64,000 nt of DNA from Terrimonas sp. (GTDB lineage: Bacteria; Bacteroidota; Bacteroidia; Chitinophagales; Chitinophagaceae), in assembly GCA_016125075.1 (NCBI GenBank), contig WGMO01000017.1:1-64000 (forward strand), written 5' to 3'. Numbering within the stretch: position 1 is the first letter of the stretch; each line of letters starts with the position of its first letter. Of this stretch, positions 32,312 through 41,884 are shown one piece after another. The notes under the pieces are model-generated. The model worked only from the letters and a program-made list of their open reading frames with translations, had not been told where the DNA came from and searched no databases. The position numbers and the translations under genes are program-made.

Positions 32312-32860
32312 ATGAAAAAGATCCTCATTGGTGCTATCATTGGTGGCATCCTTATTTTCCTTTGGCAAATGCTTTCCTGGACCATGCTGCAACTGCACTA
32401 CAGCGGTACGCAGTACACCCCCAAACAGGATACCGTGATGGCATTCCTGAATACCCAGCTGAATGAAGACGGCCAGTATTTTATGCCCAGTCATCCCAAA
32501 GATGCTTCTGCTGAAGTCAGAGAAGCGGCCCGGCAAAATGCGATGGGCAAACCCTGGGCCATGGTCACCTATCACAAGAAAATGGATATGAATATGGGGA
32601 TGAGTATTACCCGTGCCCTGATCTCGGATATGATCATGGTGATCCTGCTTTGCTGGATGCTTTCCAAAATGACCAGCCCTTCCATGGGGACGGTTTTTGC
32701 CAGCAGTTTATTCACCGGTATGATTGCTTTTATCAACGGTGCTTATACCATGCATATCTGGTTCGGTTCATTTGACCTGATGGCCAACTTAACCGATACA
32801 GTGGTGAGTTGGGGATTGTGCGGACTCTGGCTGGGATGGTGGTGGAGCAGGAAAAAATAA
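32312..32860 (+). CDS. Membrane protein of unknown function
   Basis: This 182-residue protein has an N-terminal membrane helix (about 3-24), a polar segment of about 75 residues that includes MPSHPKDASAEVREAA, then three Met/Trp-rich helices (about 102-122, 128-150, 158-178) and a basic end. I recognise no family. It is a single gene that converges on slyD across a long palindrome. Confidence 0.65.
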   Translation: MKKILIGAIIGGILIFLWQMLSWTMLQLHYSGTQYTPKQDTVMAFLNTQLNEDGQYFMPSHPKDASAEVREAARQNAMGKPWAMVTYHKKMDMNMGMSITRALISDMIMVILLCWMLSKMTSPSMGTVFASSLFTGMIAFINGAYTMHIWFGSFDLMANLTDTVVSWGLCGLWLGWWWSRKK

Positions 32861-32868
32861 GTTATTCA

Positions 32869-32912
32869 TTAGCGGTTTGATCATACTTTTTAATTTATGA
32901 TCAAACCGCTAA
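32869..32912. terminator. Long perfect palindrome between convergent genes
   Basis: TTAGCGGTTTGATCATA (32869-32885) and its exact reverse complement (32896-32912) flank a 10-nt T/A-rich loop, a 17-bp perfect stem. It sits 8 bp after one stop codon and 11 bp before the other, the position of a bidirectional terminator, but no T tract follows either arm and the stem is longer and more AT-rich than the other terminators here. Confidence 0.6.
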
Positions 32913-32923
32913 TTTCAAACCCA

Positions 32924-33379
32924 TTAAGGCATAATGATGAGCGGGCTTCCCCCGACAATTTCTACCAGTTCAATATCAAAAACCAATTCCTCTCCCGCCA
33001 GCGGGTGATTGGCATCTAAAATCACCATTTCTTCTTTTATTTCTGCCACTTTTACCTGGAACTGTTCTCCCGAAGCATTATTCATGACCAGGGGCATCCC
33101 CAGTTCAATCTTCATATCCTCCGGAAACCTGTCTTTGGGGAATTCTACCAGCATTTCCGGGTTCACCGGGCCATAGGCTTCTTCAACAGGAATCGTTACC
33201 GTTTTCTTTTCGCCAACGGCCATTCCCATAACACCGTCATCAAAACCTTTGATCACCATGCCACCACCCACTTCAAATTCAAGCGGCTGGCGTCCTTCCG
33301 AACTGTCAAAAGTTTCACCATTTGTTAGTTTACCATGATAGTGAACTTTTACTTTGTCACCATTTTTTACCTGTTGCAT
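32924..33379 (-). CDS. SlyD-like FKBP-type peptidyl-prolyl isomerase
   Basis: This 151-residue protein has the SlyD layout: FKBP strands [19 protein letters not shown] (about 9-27), [22 protein letters not shown]-type core, an inserted-in-flap chaperone domain (about 70-125, [22 protein letters not shown] closes it) and a short tail. The His/Cys-rich metal-binding tail of Escherichia coli SlyD is absent. It would assist protein folding in the cytoplasm. Confidence 0.92.
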   Translation of the reverse strand: MQQVKNGDKVKVHYHGKLTNGETFDSSEGRQPLEFEVGGGMVIKGFDDGVMGMAVGEKKTVTIPVEEAYGPVNPEMLVEFPKDRFPEDMKIELGMPLVMNNASGEQFQVKVAEIKEEMVILDANHPLAGEELVFDIELVEIVGGSPLIIMP

Positions 33380-33490
33380 TTAATATTATTTTTTTGATTT
33401 TAAAACGCCCGAAAGGTAACCCAATAAATTAAATGCAACCGTTTAAATATTTATAAACATCTAATCCATTATTTTACAGAAATTTGAATC

Positions 33491-34762
33491 ATGCAAAGCA
33501 AGAAAGCTGTTCAACGCCTTTTGTTCCTGCTGGTATTTATTGGGAGCATACAATGGCTGTCCAACCCGCTATCGGCGCAGACAGCACCGGATAAAAACCG
33601 GGTCATTACCGGTGCGGAAAGACTGCCGGTCTACCTGCCTCTCATCAAGGGAAAAAGAATAGGCATTTTTGCCAACCAAACCTCCATGGTGGGATCAACC
33701 CATCTTGTTGATACGCTGATCAGCCTTGGCGTTTCTATCAAAGCCATCTTCGGGCCCGAGCATGGTTTTCGGGGAACTGCTGATGCGGGAGAAAAAGTGG
33801 GAGATTTTACAGATAAGGAAACAGGGATAAAAGTTGTTTCACTATATGGCGCCAAACGGTTCCCTTCGGATGAGGACCTGAAAGAGGTAGATGTGCTGCT
33901 TTTTGATCTGCAGGATGTGGGCTGCCGCTTTTATACTTATATCAACTCGATGCAGGATTTTTTAGAATCGGCACTTATTCATCACAAACCGCTGATCATA
34001 CTGGACCGGCCCAATCCAAATGGTTTTTATGTAGATGGACCGGTGCTGGACCCGAAATTCAAAAGTGGTGTGGGCAGGCAACCGATCCCTATTGTATATG
34101 GCATGACGATGGCAGAATATGCCCGGATGCTGTTGGGAGAAAAATGGGTGAGTGAGGAAGCGAATAAAATAAATGCTTATAACATCAGCACCCAACCCAC
34201 AACAGATACCCCTTTTCATGTATTATATATTAAGTGCCTGAATTACACCCACAAAAGCAAATATGTATTACCCGTAAAACCCTCACCGAATTTACCGGAA
34301 ATACAGGCAGTCTATTTGTACCCTACCACCTGCCTGTTTGAAGGTACTTCCCTGAGTGAAGGCCGGGGTACGGCAGCCCCTTTTGAATATATTGGCCATC
34401 CCGATCTCCCGAAAAATATGTTTTCCTTCACTCCTAACCCCAATGAAGGAGCAAAAAGTTCAAAACATTATGGCAAAGTATGCTATGGCTGGGATTTTGG
34501 CGGCACCCCAGAAGATGTATTACAAAAAGTGAACAAAAAAATCCAGTTGCAATGGATCATTGATGCATATAAAATTTTTCCCGATAAGGATAATTTCTTT
34601 CTGAAAACCAATTCTTTTAACCGTCTTGCCGGCAATGAACTGCTGATGCAACAAATAAAAGACGGGGTTAGCGAGAAGGAGATCAGGCAAAGCTGGGAAC
34701 CTGCCCTCACTGATTTCAAAAAAATCAGGAAGCAATACCTGCTGTATGATGATTTTGAATGA
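33491..34762 (+). CDS. NamZ-like exo-beta-N-acetylmuramidase (DUF1343)
   Basis: This 423-residue secreted protein carries a DUF1343 domain, the family of Bacillus NamZ/YbbC, which removes terminal MurNAc from peptidoglycan fragments. A signal peptide ends near PLSAQT (about 30). Conserved stretches include GKRIGIFANQTS (about 54-65), IFGPEHGFRGTADAGE (about 90-105), LLFDLQDVGCRFYTYI, LDRPNPNG and TSLSEGRGT. It may cooperate with the GH20 enzyme in wall-sugar recovery, but no MurNAc uptake genes are nearby. It converges on the 34772 gene with a 9-bp gap. Confidence 0.9.
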   Translation: MQSKKAVQRLLFLLVFIGSIQWLSNPLSAQTAPDKNRVITGAERLPVYLPLIKGKRIGIFANQTSMVGSTHLVDTLISLGVSIKAIFGPEHGFRGTADAGEKVGDFTDKETGIKVVSLYGAKRFPSDEDLKEVDVLLFDLQDVGCRFYTYINSMQDFLESALIHHKPLIILDRPNPNGFYVDGPVLDPKFKSGVGRQPIPIVYGMTMAEYARMLLGEKWVSEEANKINAYNISTQPTTDTPFHVLYIKCLNYTHKSKYVLPVKPSPNLPEIQAVYLYPTTCLFEGTSLSEGRGTAAPFEYIGHPDLPKNMFSFTPNPNEGAKSSKHYGKVCYGWDFGGTPEDVLQKVNKKIQLQWIIDAYKIFPDKDNFFLKTNSFNRLAGNELLMQQIKDGVSEKEIRQSWEPALTDFKKIRKQYLLYDDFE

Positions 34763-34771
34763 TCCTGATCC

Positions 34772-35893
34772 TCATTTATCAATCAAAGTTTTTAATTTAT
34801 CATAAGGGAATTTTTCCCTGATAGCTTTAACCCAGGATAGCGCCCCGGGTTCTGTTTCCAGGTAATATGATTGTAAAACCAGGGTCTGTGCAGCATATGA
34901 CGGAAGATTTTTTTTAAAATATGAACTATCCAGTATTACAAAGTAGAATCCTCCTTCTTTTTCAGTAATAAAGCCCCGGTAAACATCATCTGCCTTAGGT
35001 ATGGCCGGCTCCCTGAGCTCTTTATCAGAATAATGTTTAAAAGCGTAATCAATACTATCCAGTTCCTGCTGTATGCCGGAATCGAGATGCTGTTTATTGG
35101 CGCCTTTTCTCTTGCGGTATTGTTCCAACTGGGAATTCAGTTCTTTCAGCATGTTTTCCCTCAACTCACCCGTATAGTCTTTCTTTGCACTTGCTTCCAT
35201 ATCCAGTATCTGCTTTTCCTGTTCATCCACTAAGGCCATCCCGTTTTTCATCAGTTTTTCCCAGTAAGTCTTTATCATCGAAAGATATTCTTTACGGGTG
35301 AGGTAACGATAGGGTAATATATCATTGTGCGTAAACAGAACGGCTATGCTGTTATCATGTCCCAATCCCTCAAATGAATGGAAACCTCGGGGGTCTTTGA
35401 GTGCATGGGCCAGCCTGAATACCCGTACCGGTTTTCCGTTCAGTTCAAAAGAATCAGCCACCTCCTCCAATACCCCCCGGAGATTATTCGCCCTGAGTTC
35501 TGCCATGTTAATGGAAAGTTTTTCCGGGTCAATAATAACTTCATTTTTATCCTTCGCACACCGATACCCGAAATAAGTGGCATTGTACACGTAATCAGCA
35601 TGCCCCCGGATATGATAATTTGTCTGGTCCACTATATATGCATAGCCTTTCATCAGGCCTCCCGAAGGTTCAGGATAAGCTGCAATAAAAAGTTGCTTAT
35701 ATGCTGCGGTATTCTCAAAAACGTTTTTGAGAAGCGTTGCTGTAATACCTGGTTGAAAACGGTTATACGCATCTTTATCAAATACCCACTTTGTTTTTAT
35801 CGCTATCACATCTGCATCACTGCATGTCTGGGCAAAAAGATGCGGAGCCAGGGTAATTAAAAATAAACCAGACGCTAAAATGTATTTTATCAT
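34772..35893 (-). CDS. Secreted protein of unknown function
   Basis: This 373-residue protein has a signal peptide ending in LFAQ (about 21) and no domain I recognise. The N-terminal half is mixed alpha/beta, with two Cys (about 23 and 111) that could pair after export; residues about 205-290 are charged and helical, probably coiled coil (EKQILDMEAS, LKELNSQLEQYRKRKG). It is the third gene of an operon with the 35904 and 36872 genes (10-bp gap) whose promoter carries the palindrome at 39111. Confidence 0.7.
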   Translation of the reverse strand: MIKYILASGLFLITLAPHLFAQTCSDADVIAIKTKWVFDKDAYNRFQPGITATLLKNVFENTAAYKQLFIAAYPEPSGGLMKGYAYIVDQTNYHIRGHADYVYNATYFGYRCAKDKNEVIIDPEKLSINMAELRANNLRGVLEEVADSFELNGKPVRVFRLAHALKDPRGFHSFEGLGHDNSIAVLFTHNDILPYRYLTRKEYLSMIKTYWEKLMKNGMALVDEQEKQILDMEASAKKDYTGELRENMLKELNSQLEQYRKRKGANKQHLDSGIQQELDSIDYAFKHYSDKELREPAIPKADDVYRGFITEKEGGFYFVILDSSYFKKNLPSYAAQTLVLQSYYLETEPGALSWVKAIREKFPYDKLKTLIDK

Positions 35894-35903
35894 AACAGGG
35901 TGT

Positions 35904-36860
35904 TTAGTTGCTGCAATAATGCTGTTCTGTACCTCCCCCTTCTGGTTGAAGATGCAAACAGGGTTTCCCGGTATATTGTTCGGGCTGTATACTCCATCGA
36001 TATTTCCTTACTGCGGGAACGGAATGTTCATTGGTTACCATTTGATCATCTTCCCATTTACGATAATAAAGATCTATGGGGGTAAGCGTTAATTTGTTCC
36101 CGGAAACATTGTAGGTCCCTTTTTCATAAAGAAAGATCCTGTAATCAGGCCTGGATGAAGTAGCCAGGAAATAACGGTTAAAAGTTCCATCTTCCTTAAA
36201 CTCATACCCGTCTCCCTTACTAAGGCCACTCCCCACCATATACCCCGTATTGTCATCAAAATAATTGACCTTCGGCCCGGAAATGTCGCCCCAGTTACCA
36301 AGAATACCTTTTCCCTTTGCTGCTTTAACCGTATGAACTGTATCTGTTACAGCCGGAATAACTATTACCGTATCATTTTTGTTTACAGGCCGTGCAGCAG
36401 GGTTTGTAACAGCCACCGGTTCAGCAGCAATCAGCTTCCCGAAATAAAGGTTAGCTTCCAGTTTCCCTGCTGCCATATACATCACTAAGGTTTTACCCGT
36501 TTTTAATAATTTCGAAAATGAAGTATCCCTTGCTGAAGGGACGATCGTCCAGCCATTCTTTTTCAAATCCATTTTTTCCCTTTCCAGCCAGGAAACAGCA
36601 TCCTGTTTTTTTCTGTTCTTATTTTCCCATACCAGTACTTCAATTTCATTCAGTGATCCTGTGCCGGATTCCATCTCTAATGTGGTTTTGGCTATACGGG
36701 TAAATAAACCTCTCTTGTCAAGGAATACATTCTCTCCAAAACGTACAGCAGCCAAAACGGATGAATCAGCAGGGAAAATATTTTTCTGGGCTAAAGAAGG
36801 GGGCAGGAAGCCGGAAAGCATCATTACTAAAAAAAATATTGTTTTAACCTTTACTGACAT
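35904..36860 (-). CDS. Secreted protein with lipocalin-like C-terminal domain
   Basis: This 318-residue protein has a signal peptide ending in SLAQ (about 25). Residues about 30-150 are a domain I do not recognise. After a short linker, residues about 185-315 look like a small beta-barrel of the lipocalin-like type often seen in secreted Bacteroidota proteins (ILGNWGDISG start, GYEFKEDGTFNRYF, EKGTYNVSGNKLTLTP). Two Cys near the C-terminus may form a disulfide. It lies 11 bp downstream of the 36872 gene and 10 bp upstream of the 34772 gene. Confidence 0.7.
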   Translation of the reverse strand: MSVKVKTIFFLVMMLSGFLPPSLAQKNIFPADSSVLAAVRFGENVFLDKRGLFTRIAKTTLEMESGTGSLNEIEVLVWENKNRKKQDAVSWLEREKMDLKKNGWTIVPSARDTSFSKLLKTGKTLVMYMAAGKLEANLYFGKLIAAEPVAVTNPAARPVNKNDTVIVIPAVTDTVHTVKAAKGKGILGNWGDISGPKVNYFDDNTGYMVGSGLSKGDGYEFKEDGTFNRYFLATSSRPDYRIFLYEKGTYNVSGNKLTLTPIDLYYRKWEDDQMVTNEHSVPAVRKYRWSIQPEQYTGKPCLHLQPEGGGTEQHYCSN

Positions 36861-36871
36861 GATATTCAGTA

Positions 36872-39064
36872 TTAATTTTCGGTTACCGGATCATGAACCA
36901 CCCGGAGGTGGATCACCCCTTTTGTCAGCTCCGAATTTTCATCTATCCTGTGCTTTGTATCATTTGTCTTATCAATCAAAACAGAGGAACCATTATTCGC
37001 CTGGAATAGAAAAACAGATTTTTCGGTCAGCCCCGTTGTACTGACCTGTTTTTTAAAATCATCCGATGTTTTCCTGAGATGGTAATCACTTTGCAGTTTG
37101 TCCAGTTTTGGGTTTCCGGTGGGGTTGGTAACCTGCGGCTGGGACAATGAAGTCATGATATCCAAAGCCATATTCATGCCTTCCGATTCATGACCCTCCA
37201 ATTTATTGATATCAATAAACATATGATTGGCCAGTGCCAGCAGTTCGGCTTTATACGTTTTAAAACTTGTCTGCACCGGGATATCCCCATCCACCGGGTA
37301 ATTCAGGGTGGTCATAATTGCCGTATCGCTCTGGCCATTGTTGCAAAAGCTGATTTTAAAATCAGGGAACTGAGCCATTACTTTCGATGGGCCGGAGTAA
37401 GGATAGGTGGCCATTTTATCATTCTCTTCCCTGATGGTCTTTTGTCCTGAATTTACCAGCAGGGGCATAGCCATCTCATCTGCTTTAGCCGTGAAATAAT
37501 CCGGGTTCCAAAGCCGCATTCGCCAGGTACAATCGTCCAGATAAAGTTGTACATATACTTTATCCTTTGTGGCAATTTTACCAGATGCCCTCATTTCCAG
37601 TTCATCATCATTTTTTTGTTCATAAATAAAATCGAGATCAAGGCTTAGGTTAAACCGGTTGAAATCCAGGTAGGGTTTTAATTTACTATAGGAAGCATTA
37701 GCATCATCCGCTGCCCCTAACAGGGCTTTTTGTCTTAACCAGCCGATATGCTGGGCCAGGTTTAAAACAAGGTTATAGTTTTTGAGCCCCATTTGTTCCC
37801 GCATGTATTTTTCGTAGTCAAAACTTAATAAGGAAGCCAGTATATTATCTCCCATACCTTCGGTAATACCCAATAACTGGTGCTGCCGTTCAATTCCTAA
37901 AATAATGGGGGCCACTGTTTTAATATAGCGCGGATCCTTGCCATAACGGTCATATAATATTCTTGCTTTTTGCAGCATACGGGCCGGCACTTTGGTTTCC
38001 AGGATGACCCTCATAATCTTTTCGTCATCCATCCCCATTAATGCCATCTGGCGGGCGAGCCCCAACCTTATCTGCATGATCTCTTCTTCAGCTCCAGAAA
38101 ATTTTTTATGCCAGATGCTGTCCTCTATCTCTTCTTTTTTTATGATCCCGGAGTCACAACTGCTGCAGATGCTCAGGTCTTTTAGTGGGGGGGGTAGAAA
38201 AGCATCAACCGGCGGCAGGCTTTTTTCCATTGCATCTGCTTTTTTCAGGAGCTCATTTATTTTTTTTCCCATCTCCTGGAGGAACTTATCGGGTACCGTA
38301 TCTGTAATTATTTTACTTAGATTCGGGCCCCTGCCAGCATAGAATGCAGGATAATATTCCACGGCTGCCACCGTTTGAGGAAATATCTGTGGGATATCGA
38401 TATAATTTTTCAACCCGGCCCCATAGCGCTTTGTAATGTCATCATATAGCGCAAGGGCATTGACCAGGTCAGGATAATACAGGGCCCCGTTTTTCATTTT
38501 AATGAACATATCGATCAGTTCATTTTTACGCTGGTCACTCTTATCCAGTTCTTTTACTATTTTATTAAAGGGATCGGTTTTCTTATCCGGTTGCAGTTTC
38601 AGTCTTCCTGTCTTCTTATTATACTGCACCACAAGCCCCTTCATGGTAATGAGTGTGCTGTCATTTATTTTCTTTCCAGTATACCATAATAATCGATTCC
38701 TGGCCTGTGATGCAGTGGGAGCAGTTACAGGTTGTTTTAAATAAACAGGCAAAACCGGGGACTGGTATTGACTAGCCGGCGCCACTGTTTTTTTTACCGG
38801 TTTTACCGGGGAAGAGGGAGAAGAGGAGGGGTCCATCATAGCCAGCATTTTTTTCATTACAGCCAGCTGGTTTTTAAGTTCCGCCACTTCATCAGGGTCA
38901 TTTTTTTCTGCCTCTTTTATTTCAGCTTCCAGTTCCCTTATATCATTTTTTACTTCATTGATCTGCTGTTGCATTGCAGTATTCGGAATAGCTGTCTTTT
39001 TTTGCTGTGTATAACTCAAGGGGGCGATAAGCATAAAAGCAAGGCTGATAAAAAATATTTTCAT
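36872..39064 (-). CDS. Large secreted protein of unknown function with N-terminal coiled coil
   Basis: This 730-residue protein has a signal peptide ending near LSYTQ (about 19), a Glu/Lys-rich coiled coil (about 32-72), a Ser/Pro-rich linker (about 75-120) and a long mostly helical body with no recognised domain. A CSSC motif (about 302-305) is notable. The last 60 residues resemble a small beta domain ending in HLRVVHDP. It leads a three-gene operon of secreted proteins. Its promoter region holds the conserved palindrome at 39111-39128 and lies immediately downstream of the response regulator gene, on the same strand. Confidence 0.72.
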   Translation of the reverse strand: MKIFFISLAFMLIAPLSYTQQKKTAIPNTAMQQQINEVKNDIRELEAEIKEAEKNDPDEVAELKNQLAVMKKMLAMMDPSSSPSSPVKPVKKTVAPASQYQSPVLPVYLKQPVTAPTASQARNRLLWYTGKKINDSTLITMKGLVVQYNKKTGRLKLQPDKKTDPFNKIVKELDKSDQRKNELIDMFIKMKNGALYYPDLVNALALYDDITKRYGAGLKNYIDIPQIFPQTVAAVEYYPAFYAGRGPNLSKIITDTVPDKFLQEMGKKINELLKKADAMEKSLPPVDAFLPPPLKDLSICSSCDSGIIKKEEIEDSIWHKKFSGAEEEIMQIRLGLARQMALMGMDDEKIMRVILETKVPARMLQKARILYDRYGKDPRYIKTVAPIILGIERQHQLLGITEGMGDNILASLLSFDYEKYMREQMGLKNYNLVLNLAQHIGWLRQKALLGAADDANASYSKLKPYLDFNRFNLSLDLDFIYEQKNDDELEMRASGKIATKDKVYVQLYLDDCTWRMRLWNPDYFTAKADEMAMPLLVNSGQKTIREENDKMATYPYSGPSKVMAQFPDFKISFCNNGQSDTAIMTTLNYPVDGDIPVQTSFKTYKAELLALANHMFIDINKLEGHESEGMNMALDIMTSLSQPQVTNPTGNPKLDKLQSDYHLRKTSDDFKKQVSTTGLTEKSVFLFQANNGSSVLIDKTNDTKHRIDENSELTKGVIHLRVVHDPVTEN

Positions 39065-39110
39065 ATTGCCTTATTTTTTAGGCAAAATACAAGCTCAGGT
39101 AAGGATGTGT

Positions 39111-39128
39111 TTCCCCTTTTTAAGGGAA
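39111..39128. promoter_or_regulatory. 18-bp palindromic motif, copy A
   Basis: TTCCCCTTTTTAAGGGAA is a palindrome 47 bp upstream of the 36872-39064 gene start. A -7-like TATTTTG (39083-39089, minus strand) follows after 21 bp. Copies with 14-15 of 18 identical bases occur at 41806 and 46868 in the same position relative to a -7 box. Proposed binding site of the response regulator encoded at 39138. Confidence 0.6.
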
Positions 39129-39137
39129 TTTTCAATC

Positions 39138-39764
39138 TCAGAGATGATTGATTAATCCGTGTTCCATGGCAATACGAACCAAGGCGGCCGTATTTTTTGC
39201 ATCCAGTTTAAGAAGAAGATTTTTTCGATGCGTATCCACTGTAGTGGGGCTTACAAAAAGACGTTGTGCAATTTCATTATTGGTTAACCCTTCAGCGATA
39301 AGGGCTAAAATTTCTTTTTCCCTCCTGGTAAGTACAGGAACAGCCATACCCGCCCGGTTTTTGAGACTGTCAGCTGCTTCATGACTAAGATATACTTTTC
39401 CCTTCATTACCGTTTCCAAGGCTTCCATGATCTCAGCAGCAGTTGCATTTTTCAAAATATAGCCCGAAGCACCGCTATCCATCATTTTTGAAATAAAACT
39501 TTGCTGGTTAAAAGTACTGAGCCCGATCACAAAAACAGAAGGATATTTTTCCTTAATCTCTTTACATAACTCAATCCCCGATTTACCTGGCAAACTGATA
39601 TCCATCAGGATCACGTCAGGCTGCTGCTGTTTCAGAAAGGCAAGACAGGATTCTGCATTCATGGCATGGCCAGTCCATTCCACCGATTTTTCATCCTGCA
39701 AAAGGGACCTGATACCTTCAATAACCATGTAGTGATCATCGACAATAAAAACTTTCTTTATCAT
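39138..39764 (-). CDS. NarL/LuxR-type response regulator
   Basis: This 208-residue regulator has a receiver domain (about 3-120) with the acidic pair in IVDDHYM and the phosphoacceptor Asp55 in LMDISLPG, and a LuxR-type helix-turn-helix (about 143-205: LTRREKEILALIAEGLT, NNEIAQRLFVSPTTVDTHR). Its start overlaps the stop of the kinase gene by 4 bp, so kinase and regulator form a dedicated pair. Its likely targets are the palindromes at 39111, 41806 and 46868. Confidence 0.93.
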   Translation of the reverse strand: MIKKVFIVDDHYMVIEGIRSLLQDEKSVEWTGHAMNAESCLAFLKQQQPDVILMDISLPGKSGIELCKEIKEKYPSVFVIGLSTFNQQSFISKMMDSGASGYILKNATAAEIMEALETVMKGKVYLSHEAADSLKNRAGMAVPVLTRREKEILALIAEGLTNNEIAQRLFVSPTTVDTHRKNLLLKLDAKNTAALVRIAMEHGLINHL

Positions 39765-41722
39765 ACCAAGTTAAAATCTATATGAACAGATGTGCCTTTA
39801 CCAGCCGAAGACTGTAAGTCCAGTTTCCCCTGCAGGAACTCCACACGGCTCTTGATATTATCCCAGCCGATTCCATTCGCCTTCTTTAAAATGGTCGTAT
39901 CAAAACCTCTTCCGTCATCTTCCACTGTGAGAGACAATGTATCATCGTTCTTGATCAGCTGTATAATGGCTGAACCGGCACCTGCATGTTTCAGGGTATT
40001 ACTTATCAGTTCCTGTACGATCCGGTATAGGCTTATCGCTTTGGTCTGCCCGATCTCCGCGTCAGCCAAACCGACAGACTGGTAAGTTACCTCTAATGCT
40101 CCGGTTTGATTGATATCATTACAAAAATCTTTCAATGCAGTATCCAGTCCGTATTTAACCAAAGCTTCCGGCATCATATTATGGGCCACGCGGCGCATTT
40201 CTTTTATTGAACTGTCCAGCATATCAAGGCTCCTTTCAAAGACCTGCTGGTTATCTGAGGTCAAAACAAGGTTTGTTTTCATTTTCTGGAAAGAGAACTT
40301 GATCCCTGAAAGAAGACCACCTAATCCATCGTGAAGATCCTTTGCCAGCCTGGCCCTTTCCTGTTCTTCTCCCTTTAATACCGCTTCTGTGGCCAAAAGC
40401 TGTTTCTCTTTCTCCAGTTCATTAATCCTGCGCAACTGTAAAATTTGTTTCTGTTTGAAATTTCTGAATAATAAAACTGCTGTCAGAAACAAAACGGCCA
40501 CCAGACCGATCAGTAGTGCATTGAAAGTAGTTTTACGTACCAGTTTCATTTCCTGCTGCAAATTTTTGCTTTCCAGCATATTTATTTTCGTCTCCTTCAG
40601 CTCCGTTTCATATTTCTCCTCCAGTTCTGTGATCCGGTTATGGATCTGTTCATTCAGCAAACTGTCAGCCAACAGGTTTCCTTTTTCCCTATAAGATGTA
40701 TATCCTGCTTTATTACCCATTGTAAGGGACAGATCAGACAGCCAAATAAGGTTTTTTTGCACTTCATCCCGGAAATTATTTTTACTATTGATATCATAGG
40801 ACTGCTTTGCATAATTATTTGCCATTTTCAGATCGCCTGTATAGAAAAACCATACGGAAAGCTGTCTTAATGCAATGGCTTCCCCTTTTGGGTCCTCCAT
40901 TTCACGGGCAAGAGACCTTGCTGCTTCTGCAGGTGCTTTCATCAAACTGAACTGCTTCAGTTTTTCCCTTGTATCAGCAAAACTCAGCTGTACCGACTCT
41001 TCAAGATAGGCATTACCGGTAGTTTTACTGAGTTGTAAAGCTTCAGTAAGAAGCGGGATCGCCTTTTGCGGTTCGTTGACCTGGTTATAATTAATAGCCA
41101 TGTTGGCCAGGGCATTGCTCAGCTCATAATCAAGCTGGTGTTTCCTCGAAAGCTGAATCGCCTCTTCTCCCAATTCAAGTGCTTTATCATAACGCCTTAA
41201 TTTCTGATAAAGCGTTTGCAGGATATCATCTGCTTTAGCTGTAAAGATTTCGTTATTCTGCTGTGAAAAAATGGCTCTTCCTTCCAGGTAGGTCTCCACT
41301 GCTGGCTCATAGCGATCGAGCAACTGATAGGAAGTACCGGTATTAAAAAGGCATTTGGCGAGTGCAATAGAATCACCCCATTCCCTGGCCAGGCGAACCG
41401 ATTCGAGGTTCAGCACAAGGGAAGAATCAAACCTGCCCTGCATATTGAGCACATATCCATAGTTGGAGATATATTTTAGGGTGCCAAGCCGGTAATCAAG
41501 TTTTTTGCTCAGTTCTCCCGCCTCATTATAATACTGTTTGGCTTTCTCCGGATCCGACCCTTCGTATTGTTGCCCCGTATTGATCAGCAAAAGCACCCTG
41601 TTGGTATCCTTTGGAGATATTCGCAGTAACTGCTCCAGGCTATCCCTGTTCATAGGTGTTTGTAACAAAGCTTTAGCAGTGAAAAGCAGGAGAATACCAG
41701 TAAGGATAATAAATCTTTTCAT
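39761..41722 (-). CDS. TPR sensor histidine kinase (HisKA_3 type)
   Basis: This 653-residue kinase has a signal peptide or first helix (about 1-20), tetratricopeptide repeats over about 30-340 in the periplasm, a coiled coil, one membrane helix (about 398-418, FNALLIGLVAVLFLTAVLLF), the phosphoacceptor His464 in KDLHDGLGG and a GHKL ATPase with ELISNTLKHAG and DDGRGFD. This architecture pairs with NarL-type regulators, as here. The ATG at 41722 is chosen over one 21 bp upstream because it gives a clean signal sequence. It is divergent from the metalloprotease gene, sharing a 162-bp region that contains palindrome copy B. Confidence 0.92.
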   Translation of the reverse strand: MKRFIILTGILLLFTAKALLQTPMNRDSLEQLLRISPKDTNRVLLLINTGQQYEGSDPEKAKQYYNEAGELSKKLDYRLGTLKYISNYGYVLNMQGRFDSSLVLNLESVRLAREWGDSIALAKCLFNTGTSYQLLDRYEPAVETYLEGRAIFSQQNNEIFTAKADDILQTLYQKLRRYDKALELGEEAIQLSRKHQLDYELSNALANMAINYNQVNEPQKAIPLLTEALQLSKTTGNAYLEESVQLSFADTREKLKQFSLMKAPAEAARSLAREMEDPKGEAIALRQLSVWFFYTGDLKMANNYAKQSYDINSKNNFRDEVQKNLIWLSDLSLTMGNKAGYTSYREKGNLLADSLLNEQIHNRITELEEKYETELKETKINMLESKNLQQEMKLVRKTTFNALLIGLVAVLFLTAVLLFRNFKQKQILQLRRINELEKEKQLLATEAVLKGEEQERARLAKDLHDGLGGLLSGIKFSFQKMKTNLVLTSDNQQVFERSLDMLDSSIKEMRRVAHNMMPEALVKYGLDTALKDFCNDINQTGALEVTYQSVGLADAEIGQTKAISLYRIVQELISNTLKHAGAGSAIIQLIKNDDTLSLTVEDDGRGFDTTILKKANGIGWDNIKSRVEFLQGKLDLQSSAGKGTSVHIDFNLV

Positions 41723-41805
41723 AATCGGCAAGCTAGTTTCCAAATGCCAAATTAAAGGTACTCTTCATTTTGCTTATCCCTGTTTTAATGGATTTTTATT
41801 TCAAA

Positions 41806-41823
41806 ATCCTCTTTTTAAGGGAT
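41806..41823. promoter_or_regulatory. 18-bp palindromic motif, copy B
   Basis: ATCCTCTTTTTAAGGGAT lies 61 bp upstream of the metalloprotease ATG, and 22 bp before a -7-like TATTTTCG (41846-41853). It differs from copy A at 3 of 18 positions. It is also 83 bp upstream of the kinase gene on the other strand, so it could serve autoregulation. Confidence 0.6.
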
Positions 41824-41884
41824 TGTCTTACCCTTTCCCTGCACTTATTTTCGGTAATCCATTTCAAACTAAAATAATAAAGCA

